DNA from: Streptomyces zingiberis
Lineage (GTDB): Bacteria > Actinomycetota > Actinomycetes > Streptomycetales > Streptomycetaceae
DNA: 64,000 bases
Assembly (NCBI RefSeq): GCF_012034935.1
Contig: NZ_JAATEN010000018.1
Location: 1-64,000, forward strand
Direction of reading: 5' to 3'
The position numbers and the translations under genes are program-made. The notes below the pieces were generated by a model. The model saw nothing but the letters and a program-made list of their open reading frames with translations. It ran no database searches and was not told the origin of the DNA. Positions within the stretch are counted from its first letter, which is position 1. The number at the start of each line of letters is the position of its first letter. Of the stretch, positions 1 to 8,414 are shown piece by piece.

Positions 1-54
1 TCCGGCCCCACCGCCGCACCCGACAGCCACCCACCACCCCGAAGGGCAACTGCC

Positions 55-723
55 GTGTACCGCTGGGAGATCACCCGCACCGTGCTGGCGCAGCGCCTGG
101 TCGCCGTCGTCCGCGACGAGACCTACGACCGTGCCGTGACCCGGGCGGAGACCCTGCTCTCCGCCGGGGTCACCGCCGTGGAGGTTTCGCTCACCACCCC
201 GGGGGCCCTGGACGCCCTCACCACCCTCGCGCGTCCCCCGCGCGGGGAGGCGGTGGTCGGCGCGGGCACCGTCCTGGACGCGGCCTCCGCCCGGGCCGCC
301 GTGGACGCGGGCGCCCAGTTCCTCGTCTCCCCCGCCCTCCAGCCGGAGGTGATCCGGACCGGGCACCGCCTCGGCGTCCCGGTGATCCCCGGGGTCGCCA
401 CCCCCACCGAGATCGTGCACGCCCTGGAACTCGGCGCGGACGCCCTGAAGGTGTTCCCCGTCTCCGGCAGGTCGCCGCGGTGGCTGGCGGACCTGCGGGC
501 CGCGCTGCCGCAGGCGCCCCTGGTCCCGACGGGCGGGGTGACGGTCGAGGAGGCGCCCGCGTGGATCGCCGCCGGCGCGGTGGCCTGCGGGATGGGCGCG
601 GCGCTCACCGCGGGTGACCCCTCGGAGATCCGCGGGCGCGTCGGCGGCCTGCTGCGCGCGCTGGCCGCCGCGGCACCCCGCGGGGAGACGCCGGCCGGTG
701 ACGGTGCCGGCGAGGGAGCATGA
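55..723 (+). CDS. eda: KDPG/KHG aldolase (2-dehydro-3-deoxy-phosphogluconate aldolase)
   Basis: Cytosolic class I aldolase of the Entner-Doudoroff/hexuronate route, cleaving 2-keto-3-deoxy-6-phosphogluconate to pyruvate and glyceraldehyde 3-phosphate. The 222-residue length fits the family (about 210). Glu43 in VEVSLTTP and the Schiff-base Lys132 in ALKVFP are in the expected places, and VGAGTV and PTGGV are the usual beta-barrel motifs. The GTG start at 55 has GAAGGG 8 bases upstream. A sugar-acid kinase would be the usual partner and may lie just left of the window; it is not visible. The C-terminal 20 residues are low-complexity. Family assignment is firm; whether KDPG or KHG is the main substrate cannot be read from the sequence. 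Confidence 0.9.
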   Translation: MYRWEITRTVLAQRLVAVVRDETYDRAVTRAETLLSAGVTAVEVSLTTPGALDALTTLARPPRGEAVVGAGTVLDAASARAAVDAGAQFLVSPALQPEVIRTGHRLGVPVIPGVATPTEIVHALELGADALKVFPVSGRSPRWLADLRAALPQAPLVPTGGVTVEEAPAWIAAGAVACGMGAALTAGDPSEIRGRVGGLLRALAAAAPRGETPAGDGAGEGA

Positions 724-1318
724 GAGGGGACATGCCGGGGCGAGGGGGGAACGGGGGCGCGTCGCCCGGGCGGTGGGGGACGAGGCGTGGTGGCCGGCGG
801 AGCCGTGCGGGCGGGCGCGGGGCCGGAGCGGGTGGCGAGGCGGAGAGGTGGCGGGAGGGGCGACGGCACCGGGCCGGGGACGGCCCTCGACGGACCGTCA
901 GGCGCGGGGAGAGGTACCCCCGAGGCATCACCGGAGCGGCCGGCCGGGGCGGGTGCGGCGCCGGTGGCGCGGCGGCTCCGCTCGCCGTCCGGGCGGCGGG
1001 CACCGGTGCCGCGGGACGGGCCGGACGCGGGACCGAGTGGAATGATCAGGCCACGCCCGCATGTCCGCCCCGGGCCCGGGTTCGCGGCCGTGACCAGTCA
1101 GTTCTGCGGCGCGGCGCAGTGATCACGGCGACTGGGACCGTCAACTCCCGCTACGGAGCGGCTGATTCCGAATCCCCCGTGGGGCCGACGCCCGCGCCCC
1201 GGTACCCCGCCTAGGCTGCCGTCACCGGCCCGTACCGGTCCGTGCCCCCACCCGTTCCGGCGGGATCGGGGCGCGGTGGTCGCGGGCACCGAGAGGAGAC
1301 AGCGGGAGGGAGCGCTCC
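724..1318. other. 595-bp intergenic region, no convincing gene
   Basis: Between eda and the first P450. Open frames here are GC-driven, Arg/Gly-rich and without recognisable domains. Visible signals are a 17-bp interrupted palindrome at 913-929 and a TAGGCT -10-like hexamer at 1212-1217 with no good -35. If used, it would give a leader of about 95 bases for the P450 gene. Confidence 0.5.
913..929. promoter_or_regulatory. Interrupted palindrome, first copy
   Basis: GGTACCCCCGAGGCATC matches 14 of 17 positions of the perfect inverted repeat at 6896-6912. The two copies flank the P450/DJ-1 region, so one regulator may bind both. The factor is unknown; the C-run centre is loosely like CsoR-family sites. 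Confidence 0.3.

Positions 1319-1320
<2 letters not shown>
1307..1320 (+). promoter_or_regulatory. CebR-like 14-bp palindrome overlapping the P450 RBS/start
   Basis: AGGGAGCGCTCCAT matches 11 of 14 positions of the CebR (cellobiose repressor) box TGGGAGCGCTCCCA. It spans the Shine-Dalgarno and ends inside the ATG at 1319. A repressor bound here would block initiation, but the palindrome may be chance in GC-rich DNA. Confidence 0.25.
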
Positions 1321-2756
<1,436 letters not shown>

Positions 2757-2809
2757 CGGGCTCCCGTGCTCCCCTCCGTACCGGCCGGCTGGAGGAGCAC
2801 AGGGCAGAG

Positions 2810-3748
2810 TCAGCTGAAGGAGCGGCGGTAGGCGTGGGGGCTGACGCCGACGGTGCGTTTGAAGCGGTCGCGGAAGGCCGTGGGTGAGCCGAAGCCGACC
2901 TGGGCGGCGATGCGCTCGATGGAGTGGTGAGTGGTCTCCAGGAGGTGCTGGGCCTGGCGGATGCGCGCGCGGTGGAGCCACAGGAGCGGGGTGGTACCGG
3001 TCTGTGCGCTGAAGCGGCGGATCAGGGTCCGGATGCTGACGCCGGCCTGGGCGGACATGTCGGCGAGGGTGAGGGGGCGAGCGAGGTTGTCCTGCATCCA
3101 GGAGAGCAGTGGTTCGAGGGCGGAGCCCTGAGGGGTTGGCGCGTAGCCGTGGACAATGAACTGGGCTTGTCCGCCTTCGCGTTCGAGCGGCATGACGGAC
3201 AGGCGGGCGGCGTCGGCGGCGACGGCCGAGCCGTAGTCGCGGCGGATCATGTGCAGGCACAGGTCCAGGCCCGCGGCCGCGCCCGCTGAGGTGAGGATCT
3301 GCCCGTTGTCGACGTACAGCACGTCCGGGTCGACCTCGACGTCCGGGTAGGTGGTGGCCAGGAGGCCGGCGGCGGCCCAGTGGGTCGTGGCCCGCAGACC
3401 GTTGAGCAGGCCGGCAGCGGCCAGGGGGAAGGTGCCCGAACAGATGGAGGCGATGCGCGTGCCGTCCGCGGCGGCTGCTCGCAGCTCACCGCGGACGGCC
3501 GTGGAGAGCGGGGCTTCCGGCGCGGCGGTACCGGGCACGATGATCGTGTCCGCGTCCCGGAGCCCATCGAGGCCCCAGGGTGCGCGCATGACGAAGGCCC
3601 CGGTATCGATCTCCTGTCGCTCGGCACACACGCGGATCCGGTAGCCGGGTCGCCCGTCCGGGAGACGGGTGCGGGTGAAGACCTCGATCGGGGTGGAGAG
3701 GTCGAACGGGATCACATGGTCCAGCGCGAGAACGGCGACGGTGTGCAT
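2810..3748 (-). CDS. GlxA-family transcriptional regulator (DJ-1/PfpI + AraC HTH)
   Basis: DNA-binding regulator of about 312 residues. The N-terminal DJ-1/PfpI-like sensor domain (about 1-190) contains the elbow IASICSGTF, and a C-terminal AraC/XylS double helix-turn-helix (about 220-310) contains LADMSAQAGVSIRTLIRRF and VGFGSPTAFRDRFKRTVG. This is the architecture of AdpA, but the protein is too short and divergent to be AdpA itself. The ATG at 3748 (MHTVAVLAL) is preferred over the longer frame to 3811, whose extra residues are Arg/Asp-rich. It is divergent from a DJ-1 gene 206 bp away, the likely target together with its own promoter. Confidence 0.88.
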   Translation of the reverse strand: MHTVAVLALDHVIPFDLSTPIEVFTRTRLPDGRPGYRIRVCAERQEIDTGAFVMRAPWGLDGLRDADTIIVPGTAAPEAPLSTAVRGELRAAAADGTRIASICSGTFPLAAAGLLNGLRATTHWAAAGLLATTYPDVEVDPDVLYVDNGQILTSAGAAAGLDLCLHMIRRDYGSAVAADAARLSVMPLEREGGQAQFIVHGYAPTPQGSALEPLLSWMQDNLARPLTLADMSAQAGVSIRTLIRRFSAQTGTTPLLWLHRARIRQAQHLLETTHHSIERIAAQVGFGSPTAFRDRFKRTVGVSPHAYRRSFS

Positions 3749-3868
3749 GGCCGGAAAATACCCCGCCGCCGGACCACGGTTCCGGTCCCGGTCCCGGATA
3801 TCCCGGCTCAACCGCAGTGCAGCGGCCGCTCCCCAGGCTTGGCACTATCCCGTTGTTTCCTGTCACTC

Positions 3869-3904
3869 CTGCCACTGGGAGAGGAGGTGGCAGCCGGTTA
3901 GGTT
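3869..3904 (+). promoter_or_regulatory. Operator/promoter in the divergent GlxA/DJ-1 region
   Basis: Perfect 7-bp arms CTGCCAC (3869-3875) and GTGGCAG (3887-3893) flank an 11-bp spacer. They sit over a possible promoter (CTGGGA, 18 bp, TAGGTT at 3899-3904) reading toward the DJ-1 gene. Related TGNCACT elements recur at 3841-3875. This fits autoregulation by the adjacent AraC-type protein, but is inferred from position only. Confidence 0.4.
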
Positions 3905-3954
3905 CGGGGCGTACCCAACACAGCCGCCACTTCCCGCAGCCGAAGGACCCCTCC

Positions 3955-4644
3955 ATGCATGCCCAGATCGTCTTGTTCGACGGCTTCGATCCGCTCGATG
4001 TCATCGCCCCTTACGAGGTGCTGTACGCCGGCGGTACGGCCTCCGCGGGCGCGGTGAGCGTGGAACTGGTCTCGGCCGAAGGGCCACGCGAGGTGGTCAG
4101 CGGCACCGGCGGGCTGGCGCTGCGCGCCACCGCCGCCCTCGACCCCGGGCGTGCCGGCGTGATCCTGGTTCCCGGCGCCTCGGGCCGGGTCGGGGAACCC
4201 GGCGAGGTCCCTGACGGCGATGCGGCGGCCGGGGAGTGGCAGCAGGACGCATTCATCCCCGTACTGCTGGGCCGCACCCTGACCACCGAGCTGCCCGCGC
4301 TGTTGAAGGCTGCGATGGAAAATCCCGAGGTGACCGTCGGTGCGGTGTGCGGCGGCTCACTCGTCCTGGCCATGGCCGGCCTCCTGGAGGGACGCCATGC
4401 CACCACCCACCACATGGGCCTGGACATGCTCGACGCCACCGGCGTCCACGCGGTGAGCGCCCGCGTCGTCGATGACGGCGACCTCGTCACCGGTGCCGGC
4501 GTCACCTCAGGACTCGACCTCGGCCTGTATGTGCTGGAGCGCGAGGTGGGGCCCCGGATCGCTCATGCCGTCGAGGCGCTCTTCGCCCATGAGCGCCGCG
4601 GCACTGTCTGGCGGAACAAGGGCCCGGAGCCTGTCCGGTTCTGA
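3955..4644 (+). CDS. DJ-1/PfpI family protein
   Basis: 229-residue stand-alone DJ-1/PfpI domain. It starts with IVLFDGFDPLDVIAPYEVL, typical of the isonitrile-hydratase/ThiJ-like branch, and has the nucleophile elbow AVCGGSLVLAMAGLL with the reactive Cys. It carries an insertion of about 20 residues (PDGDAAAGEWQQ region) before the helix preceding the elbow. The ATG at 3955 is chosen because homology begins there; the frame extends to 3817 without domain content. Divergent from the GlxA-type regulator and followed 59 bp later by a small gene in the same direction. Function in the family ranges from glyoxalase-like to covalent-modification repair; none can be chosen here. Confidence 0.85.
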   Translation: MHAQIVLFDGFDPLDVIAPYEVLYAGGTASAGAVSVELVSAEGPREVVSGTGGLALRATAALDPGRAGVILVPGASGRVGEPGEVPDGDAAAGEWQQDAFIPVLLGRTLTTELPALLKAAMENPEVTVGAVCGGSLVLAMAGLLEGRHATTHHMGLDMLDATGVHAVSARVVDDGDLVTGAGVTSGLDLGLYVLEREVGPRIAHAVEALFAHERRGTVWRNKGPEPVRF

Positions 4645-4703
4645 CCCGATGCCCTTCCCGCTCCACCGCCCCCCGCACCACTACCGTGAGGAAGAACAGC
4701 GGC

Positions 4704-5024
4704 ATGTCCGTCGAAGGAACGTGGGACCTGTCCATCTCCACCCCCATCGGCAAGATCAAGGCCGTGGCCGAGTTCCGGCGCAAGGACGGTGTCCTCGTCG
4801 GAACCGCCTACGGGGCCGGAGAGGAAGTACCGCTCAGCGACGTCGTCCTCGACGGCGACCGGCTCACGTGGAAGCAGGCCATCACCAAGCCCATGCGGCT
4901 GAACCTGGCCTTCGCCGTGACGATCGACGGCGACACCCTGACCGGAACCTCCAAGGCCGGACGCCTTCCAGCCTCGAAGGTCACCGGCGAGCGCCGCACC
5001 CTCCACGCGGGCACAGGGCACTGA
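4704..5024 (+). CDS. Small beta-rich protein of unknown function
   Basis: 106 residues with no recognised signal peptide or membrane segment. The alternation of polar and hydrophobic residues (GTWDLSISTPIGKIKAVAEF, LVGTAYGAGEEVPL, LTGTSKAGRLPASKVTGER) suggests a small antiparallel beta-barrel such as a lipocalin-like fold. I do not recognise a specific family. The ATG at 4704 is preceded by GAGGAAG at 9 bases; the GTG at 4686 is a less likely start. It probably forms an operon with the DJ-1 gene upstream. It borders the Tn3 transposase fragment, which runs on the opposite strand immediately downstream. Confidence 0.7.
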   Translation: MSVEGTWDLSISTPIGKIKAVAEFRRKDGVLVGTAYGAGEEVPLSDVVLDGDRLTWKQAITKPMRLNLAFAVTIDGDTLTGTSKAGRLPASKVTGERRTLHAGTGH

Positions 5025-5030
5025 CTCCCG

Positions 5031-5252
5031 GGCGGCTTGGCCGGAGCCGGCCGCAGCCGGGCCCTGGCCACGCAGCAGGCCGAAGCCGACGTCGGGCCTG
5101 GTGCCGTACCCCTCGGGCCCGATGCCGAGTCGGTGGGTGCCGTACTCGCCGAATCGTGTGATGTGCTCGGTCCGGTACGGGGAGACCTGGGCCACGCCCT
5201 CCGGGCCGATCTCCCGTCCCTCCTCCGGGAGCCGGCGGACGATCTCGGCGAT
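5031..5252 (-). pseudogene. C-terminal fragment of a Tn3-family transposase
   Basis: Minus-strand translation gives IAEIVRRLPEEGREIGPEG, then VSPYRTEHITRFGEYGTH and GPEGYGTRPDVGF, ending near GSGQAA. From memory this matches the conserved C-terminal end of actinobacterial Tn3 DDE transposases (IAEIVR..., SPY.TEHI.RFGEYSTHELG, P.LDVDF). Only about 75 residues remain: the rest of the ~1000-residue protein is absent upstream of 5252. The frame has lost its stop and reads on into the antisense of the small gene. No 38-bp terminal repeat was identified. It marks a past transposition event between the two P450 genes. Confidence 0.65.
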
Positions 5253-5456
5253 ACCCCGGGGCGGCCCCGCGCCGCGCCGCGGCGACACGGCCGGTTCCGG
5301 CATGGCCGGCCCGGACCCGCGCCACTAGCGTGGTGGCGTCCCGAACCCGGGGACCGGCCCGGAGGCCGGCCCGGGGCGGGACGCCGGGCCGGCGGGCGTC
5401 AGCCGCGACGGAATCCGGAAACCGGGCAGAAGGCGGAAGCCGGAACAGGGGACGGG
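5253..5456. other. Non-coding spacer after the transposase fragment
   Basis: Part of the 432-bp stretch 5025-5456 lacking an intact gene. The P450 frame remains open back to 5037, but the translation is Arg/Pro/Gly-rich and overlaps the transposase fragment antisense, so it is not taken as coding. No clear promoter was seen. Confidence 0.5.
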
Positions 5457-6755
5457 ATGACCGGGGAGACGGTGAACACCGCGGAGCCCGGCGGCACTCC
5501 GGGCCCTGCGCCCGGCGCTCCGGCCGAGGGCTCAGCGGGTGGCGGCCCGCACCCCGCCCTCCCTCCGCTCGTCGATCTGGCCGCCCTCGGCGAGGAGTTC
5601 ACCCGCGATCCGTACCGCGTCTACGCCGGGCTGCGGGCCCGTGGCCCCGTGCACCGGGTGCGGATGCCGGAGGGCGCCGAGGCCTGGCTCGTCGTCGGCT
5701 ACGCGGAGGCGCGCGCGGCCCTCGCCGATCCGCGGCTCTCCAAGGACTGGGAGAACGCCTCGCCCTCCCTCGGCCTGCGGAGCGTCGCGTCCGGAGCGCA
5801 CATGCTCAACTCCGACCCGCCCCGCCACTCCCGGCTGCGCCGCCTGGTCGCCGGGGAGTTCACCCCGCGCCGGGTGGAGGCGCTGCGCCCGCGGGTGGAG
5901 GAGATGGCCGGCGGCCTCGTCGACGCGATGCTGGCCGCGCCGGACGGCCGGGCGGACCTGGTCTCCGCGCTCTCCTTCCCGCTGCCGATGGCCGTGATCT
6001 GTGAGCTGCTGGGCGTGCCGGATCTGGACCGGGAGGCCTTCCGCGAGCTGAGCGACGCGATGGTGACCTCCACCGACCGCGCCCGCCGGGCGGCCGCCAC
6101 CGAGGCGGCCTCCCAGGTCATCGCGGGGCTGGTGGAGAGCAGGCGGCGCGACCCCGGGGAGGACCTGGTCAGCGCGCTGGTGCGGGCCACCGGCGAGGAC
6201 GGCTCCCGGCTGACGGACCACGAACTCATGGGCACCGTCTGGCTGTTGCTGGTCGCCGGGTTCGAGACCACCGTCAACCTGATCTCCAACGCCGTTCTCG
6301 CCCTGCTCACGCACCCCGGCGCGCTGGCCGAGGTGCGCGCCGACCCGTCACTGGCCGACCGGGCCGTGGAGGAGACGCTGCGCTGGGACGGGCCGGTGGC
6401 GACGCCGACGTACCGGTTCACCACGGAACCGGTCGCCGTCGGCGCCACGGTGATCCCCGGCGGGGGCGCGCTGGTGCTGCCCTGCCTGGCGGACGCCGAC
6501 CGCGACCCGGCCCGTTTCCCCGGCGGCGAGGACTTCGACCTGCACCGGCCGCCGGGCGGGCACCTCGCCTTCGGCCACGGCATCCACCACTGCCTGGGTG
6601 CCCCGCTCGCCCGTCTGGAGGGACGCACCGCCCTGCGGGTGCTCCTGGACCGCTGTCCGGACCTCGCCCTGGACGCGCACCCGGCGGCGCTCTCCCACCG
6701 CGGCGGGATGATGATGCGCGGCCCGCGACGGCTGCCGGTCCGCTGGCGGGCGTGA
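5457..6755 (+). CDS. Cytochrome P450 (second paralog)
   Basis: 432-residue P450 with I-helix AGFETT (267-272), helix-K EETLRW and heme loop FGHGIHHCLG with Cys379. It is strikingly similar to the P450 at 1319-2695 over the whole catalytic domain (both share FTxDPYxVYAGLRxRGPVHR, FPLPMxVICELLGVPDLDR and LLLxAGFETTVNLI), so the pair arose by duplication. The start at 5457 (MTGETVNTAEP) follows GGGACGGG. A Gly/Pro-rich N-terminal tail of about 40 residues precedes the domain, as in the first copy. No redox partner is adjacent. Confidence 0.92.
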   Translation: MTGETVNTAEPGGTPGPAPGAPAEGSAGGGPHPALPPLVDLAALGEEFTRDPYRVYAGLRARGPVHRVRMPEGAEAWLVVGYAEARAALADPRLSKDWENASPSLGLRSVASGAHMLNSDPPRHSRLRRLVAGEFTPRRVEALRPRVEEMAGGLVDAMLAAPDGRADLVSALSFPLPMAVICELLGVPDLDREAFRELSDAMVTSTDRARRAAATEAASQVIAGLVESRRRDPGEDLVSALVRATGEDGSRLTDHELMGTVWLLLVAGFETTVNLISNAVLALLTHPGALAEVRADPSLADRAVEETLRWDGPVATPTYRFTTEPVAVGATVIPGGGALVLPCLADADRDPARFPGGEDFDLHRPPGGHLAFGHGIHHCLGAPLARLEGRTALRVLLDRCPDLALDAHPAALSHRGGMMMRGPRRLPVRWRA

Positions 6756-6895
6756 CCGGACGCCCGGACGTCCGGACGCCCGGGAGCGGCCTCGCGCCGC
6801 GGCCGGCCGGCCCGCCGGAGGGTACGGGGAGAGGTGACATGCGGATCAGCGGCCGGCGCCCTCATCCGGCCGTCCCATTCCCGTTCCTCAGGCGC

Positions 6896-6912
6896 GATAC
6901 CCCTGAGGTATC
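6896..6912. promoter_or_regulatory. Perfect 6+5+6 inverted repeat, second copy
   Basis: GATACCCCTGAGGTATC, about 115 bp before the GntR-family start. A 14/17 match lies at 913-929 on the far side of the P450 genes. Regulator unknown. Confidence 0.4.
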
Positions 6913-6944
6913 GGGCTTCTCCGGGGAGACGGCGGCACCGCGCA

Positions 6945-6972
6945 TGTCCGGGCAGCTGTGTATGTCCGGACA
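6945..6972. promoter_or_regulatory. Pair of TGTCCGG-CA palindromes before the GntR gene
   Basis: Perfect 10-bp palindrome TGTCCGGACA at 6963-6972 and near-copy TGTCCGGGCA at 6945-6954, 18 bp apart. Position suggests autoregulation by the HutC-type regulator starting at 7025. Confidence 0.4.
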
Positions 6973-7011
6973 AAAAGCCCGGTGAGCTGTCGCCGGCCCG
7001 CCCCGGACGGC

Positions 7012-7025
7012 TACGCTCGCCCCCG
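7012..7025 (+). promoter_or_regulatory. Probable leaderless promoter of the GntR-family gene
   Basis: A TACGCT -10 hexamer at 7012-7017 lies 7 bp before the GTG at 7025, placing the transcript start at or next to the start codon. No Shine-Dalgarno is present. Confidence 0.4.
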
Positions 7026-7810
7026 TGGTGAAGCGTGACAGGGGCCGGGACGGCGAGCGGGCGGGCGCCGCGGGCTCGCTCCGGCTCGGGGTCGACCGGA
7101 GCAGCCCCGTACCGCTCTACTTCCAGCTCGCCCAGCAGCTGGAGGCGGCGATCGAACAGGGCGCGCTCGCCCCCGGCAGCCTCCTGGGCAACGAGATCGA
7201 ACTCGCCGGCCGGCTCGGGCTCTCCCGCCCCACCGTCCGGCAGGCCATCCAGTCGCTGGTGGACAAGGGCCTGCTGGTGCGGCGGCGCGGGGTCGGCACC
7301 CAGGTGGTGCACAGCCAGGTCAGGCGTCCCCTGGAGCTGAGCAGCCTCTACGACGACCTGGCGGCCGCCGGGCAGCGCCCCGCCACCCGCGTGCTGCGCA
7401 CGGCCGTCGAGCCGGCCGGCGCCGAGGTCGCCGCGGCGCTCGGAGTGGCCGAAGGGGCCGCGGTGTGCCTGGTGGAGCGGTTGCGCCTGGCCCACGGCGA
7501 ACCCATGGCCCGGCTCCGTAACCACCTGCCGTTCGGCCTGCTGGAGCTGACCGCCGAGCGGCTGGAGGAGACGGGCCTCTACCGGCTGATGCGGGAGGCG
7601 GGCATCGGCCTGCACAGCGCGCGGCAGTCGGTGGGTGCCAGAGCGGCGACCCCCGCGGAGGGGGAGGCGCTGGCGGAGCCCGCCGGGGCGCCGGTGCTGA
7701 CCATGGAGCGCACCACCTACGACGCCACCGGGCGCGCCGTGGAACTGGGCTCCCACATATACCGGGCCTCGCGCTACTCCTTCGAGTTCCAGCTGCTCGT
7801 CCGGCCCTGA
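7025..7810 (+). CDS. GntR-family (HutC/UTRA) transcriptional regulator
   Basis: 261 residues. The N-terminal GntR winged helix (about 25-95) contains PVPLYFQLAQQLEAAIEQGAL and LAGRLGLSRPTVRQAIQSLVDKGLLVRRRGVGT. The C-terminal UTRA ligand-binding domain (about 105-260) is typical of HutC-subfamily sugar sensors (AVCLVERLRLAHGEPMA, YRASRYSFEFQLLV). It stands immediately before the sugar ABC transporter/ROK kinase operon in the same direction, so it most likely represses that operon until the sugar or sugar-phosphate binds UTRA. Candidate operators lie at 6945-6972 and 8373-8393. Confidence 0.93.
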   Translation: MVKRDRGRDGERAGAAGSLRLGVDRSSPVPLYFQLAQQLEAAIEQGALAPGSLLGNEIELAGRLGLSRPTVRQAIQSLVDKGLLVRRRGVGTQVVHSQVRRPLELSSLYDDLAAAGQRPATRVLRTAVEPAGAEVAAALGVAEGAAVCLVERLRLAHGEPMARLRNHLPFGLLELTAERLEETGLYRLMREAGIGLHSARQSVGARAATPAEGEALAEPAGAPVLTMERTTYDATGRAVELGSHIYRASRYSFEFQLLVRP

Positions 7811-8254
7811 CACCGCCCGTCGCCCCGGGTGCGACGCCCGCCTTGAACACCCTTTCGGCCCTTCTCCGGTTCTCCGTACCTCCGGTTCTCCGGGACCCGG
7901 TCCCGGCCCGCCCCGTCCGGCCCCCTCAACTCACCCGTCGATCCAGTGGTGTTGGAGTGTGGCCGAACCGTGTCCACCGCCCGGGCCTGTCCCCGGGGCG
8001 GCCGGGGAAAGACCTGCCGGGGGAGCGCCGTGCGCCGTAACGGATACTTGACCGGTTGACCGGGCCCGGACCTGCGGTTCCCTCGGCCGGTGCCCCGGGG
8101 CCGCCGCTCCCCGGCCGTGGCAGGGCCGGCCACGACGGGACGGGGGACGGTGACGGCGCGGCGGAACGCGGCACGGCGGTGACGGAGCGCGGCGGAACCG
8201 GACGGCCGCGCCGCGGGCGGCCGGCACGGCGCACGCGGCGCGCACGACACCCGT

Positions 8255-8373
8255 GACCAGGCCCGGAGAACAGCACGGACAGCACAGGCACGACACAGCA
8301 GCACAGCAGAACAGCACCGCACAGCGACACAGCACCGCACAGCGACACAGCACGGCACAGCACGACGGGGAAG
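8255..8373 (+). repeat. Thymine-free CAG/CAC-rich leader with 18-bp tandem unit
   Basis: 119 consecutive bases contain no T on the coding strand. Within it an 18-bp unit (CACCGCACAGCGACACAG) repeats slightly over two times near 8314-8352, surrounded by degenerate ACAGCAC motifs. The RNA would be U-free and largely unstructured. A similar U-free leader precedes the MBL-fold gene at 22008. Confidence 0.8.
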
Positions 8374-8393
8374 TCCGTACCGCCGGTACGGAC
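8373..8393 (+). promoter_or_regulatory. 9-bp perfect hairpin/operator upstream of the lipoprotein gene
   Basis: Arms GTCCGTACC and GGTACGGAC with a 3-base GCC centre, ending 21 bases before the GTG. It could be an operator for the upstream GntR protein or an mRNA hairpin. Its core CGTACC-N3-GGTACG recurs at 21872-21886. Confidence 0.45.
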
Positions 8394-8414
8394 GGTGAGA
8401 AAGGCAGAACAACC

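Larger units (their letters stand above)
7811..8414. other. 604-bp leader of the sugar operon
   Basis: No separate gene is credible. Contents: a 12-bp direct repeat TCCGGTTCTCCG (7865-7876 and 7881-7892), a TTGACCGG direct repeat around 8048-8063, a thymine-free repetitive stretch (8255-8373) and a hairpin (8373-8393) just before the lipoprotein gene. Confidence 0.6.

Noticed and set aside
720..1214. 164-codon plus-strand ORF overlapping the eda stop
   Set aside because: Arg/Gly-rich translation with no domain or periodicity; consistent with GC-biased non-coding DNA despite the ATGA overlap.
5037..5456. 140-residue N-terminal extension of the second P450
   Set aside because: The extension is antisense to the transposase fragment and compositionally unlike P450s; ATG 5457 gives a protein aligned with the first copy.
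8255..8373. CRISPR-like array
   Set aside because: Units are short, contiguous and degenerate with no unique spacers and no cas genes; simple tandem repeats.
8253..8414. Upstream GTG start for the sugar-binding lipoprotein
   Set aside because: It would place 54 hydrophilic repeat residues before a normal lipoprotein signal peptide.
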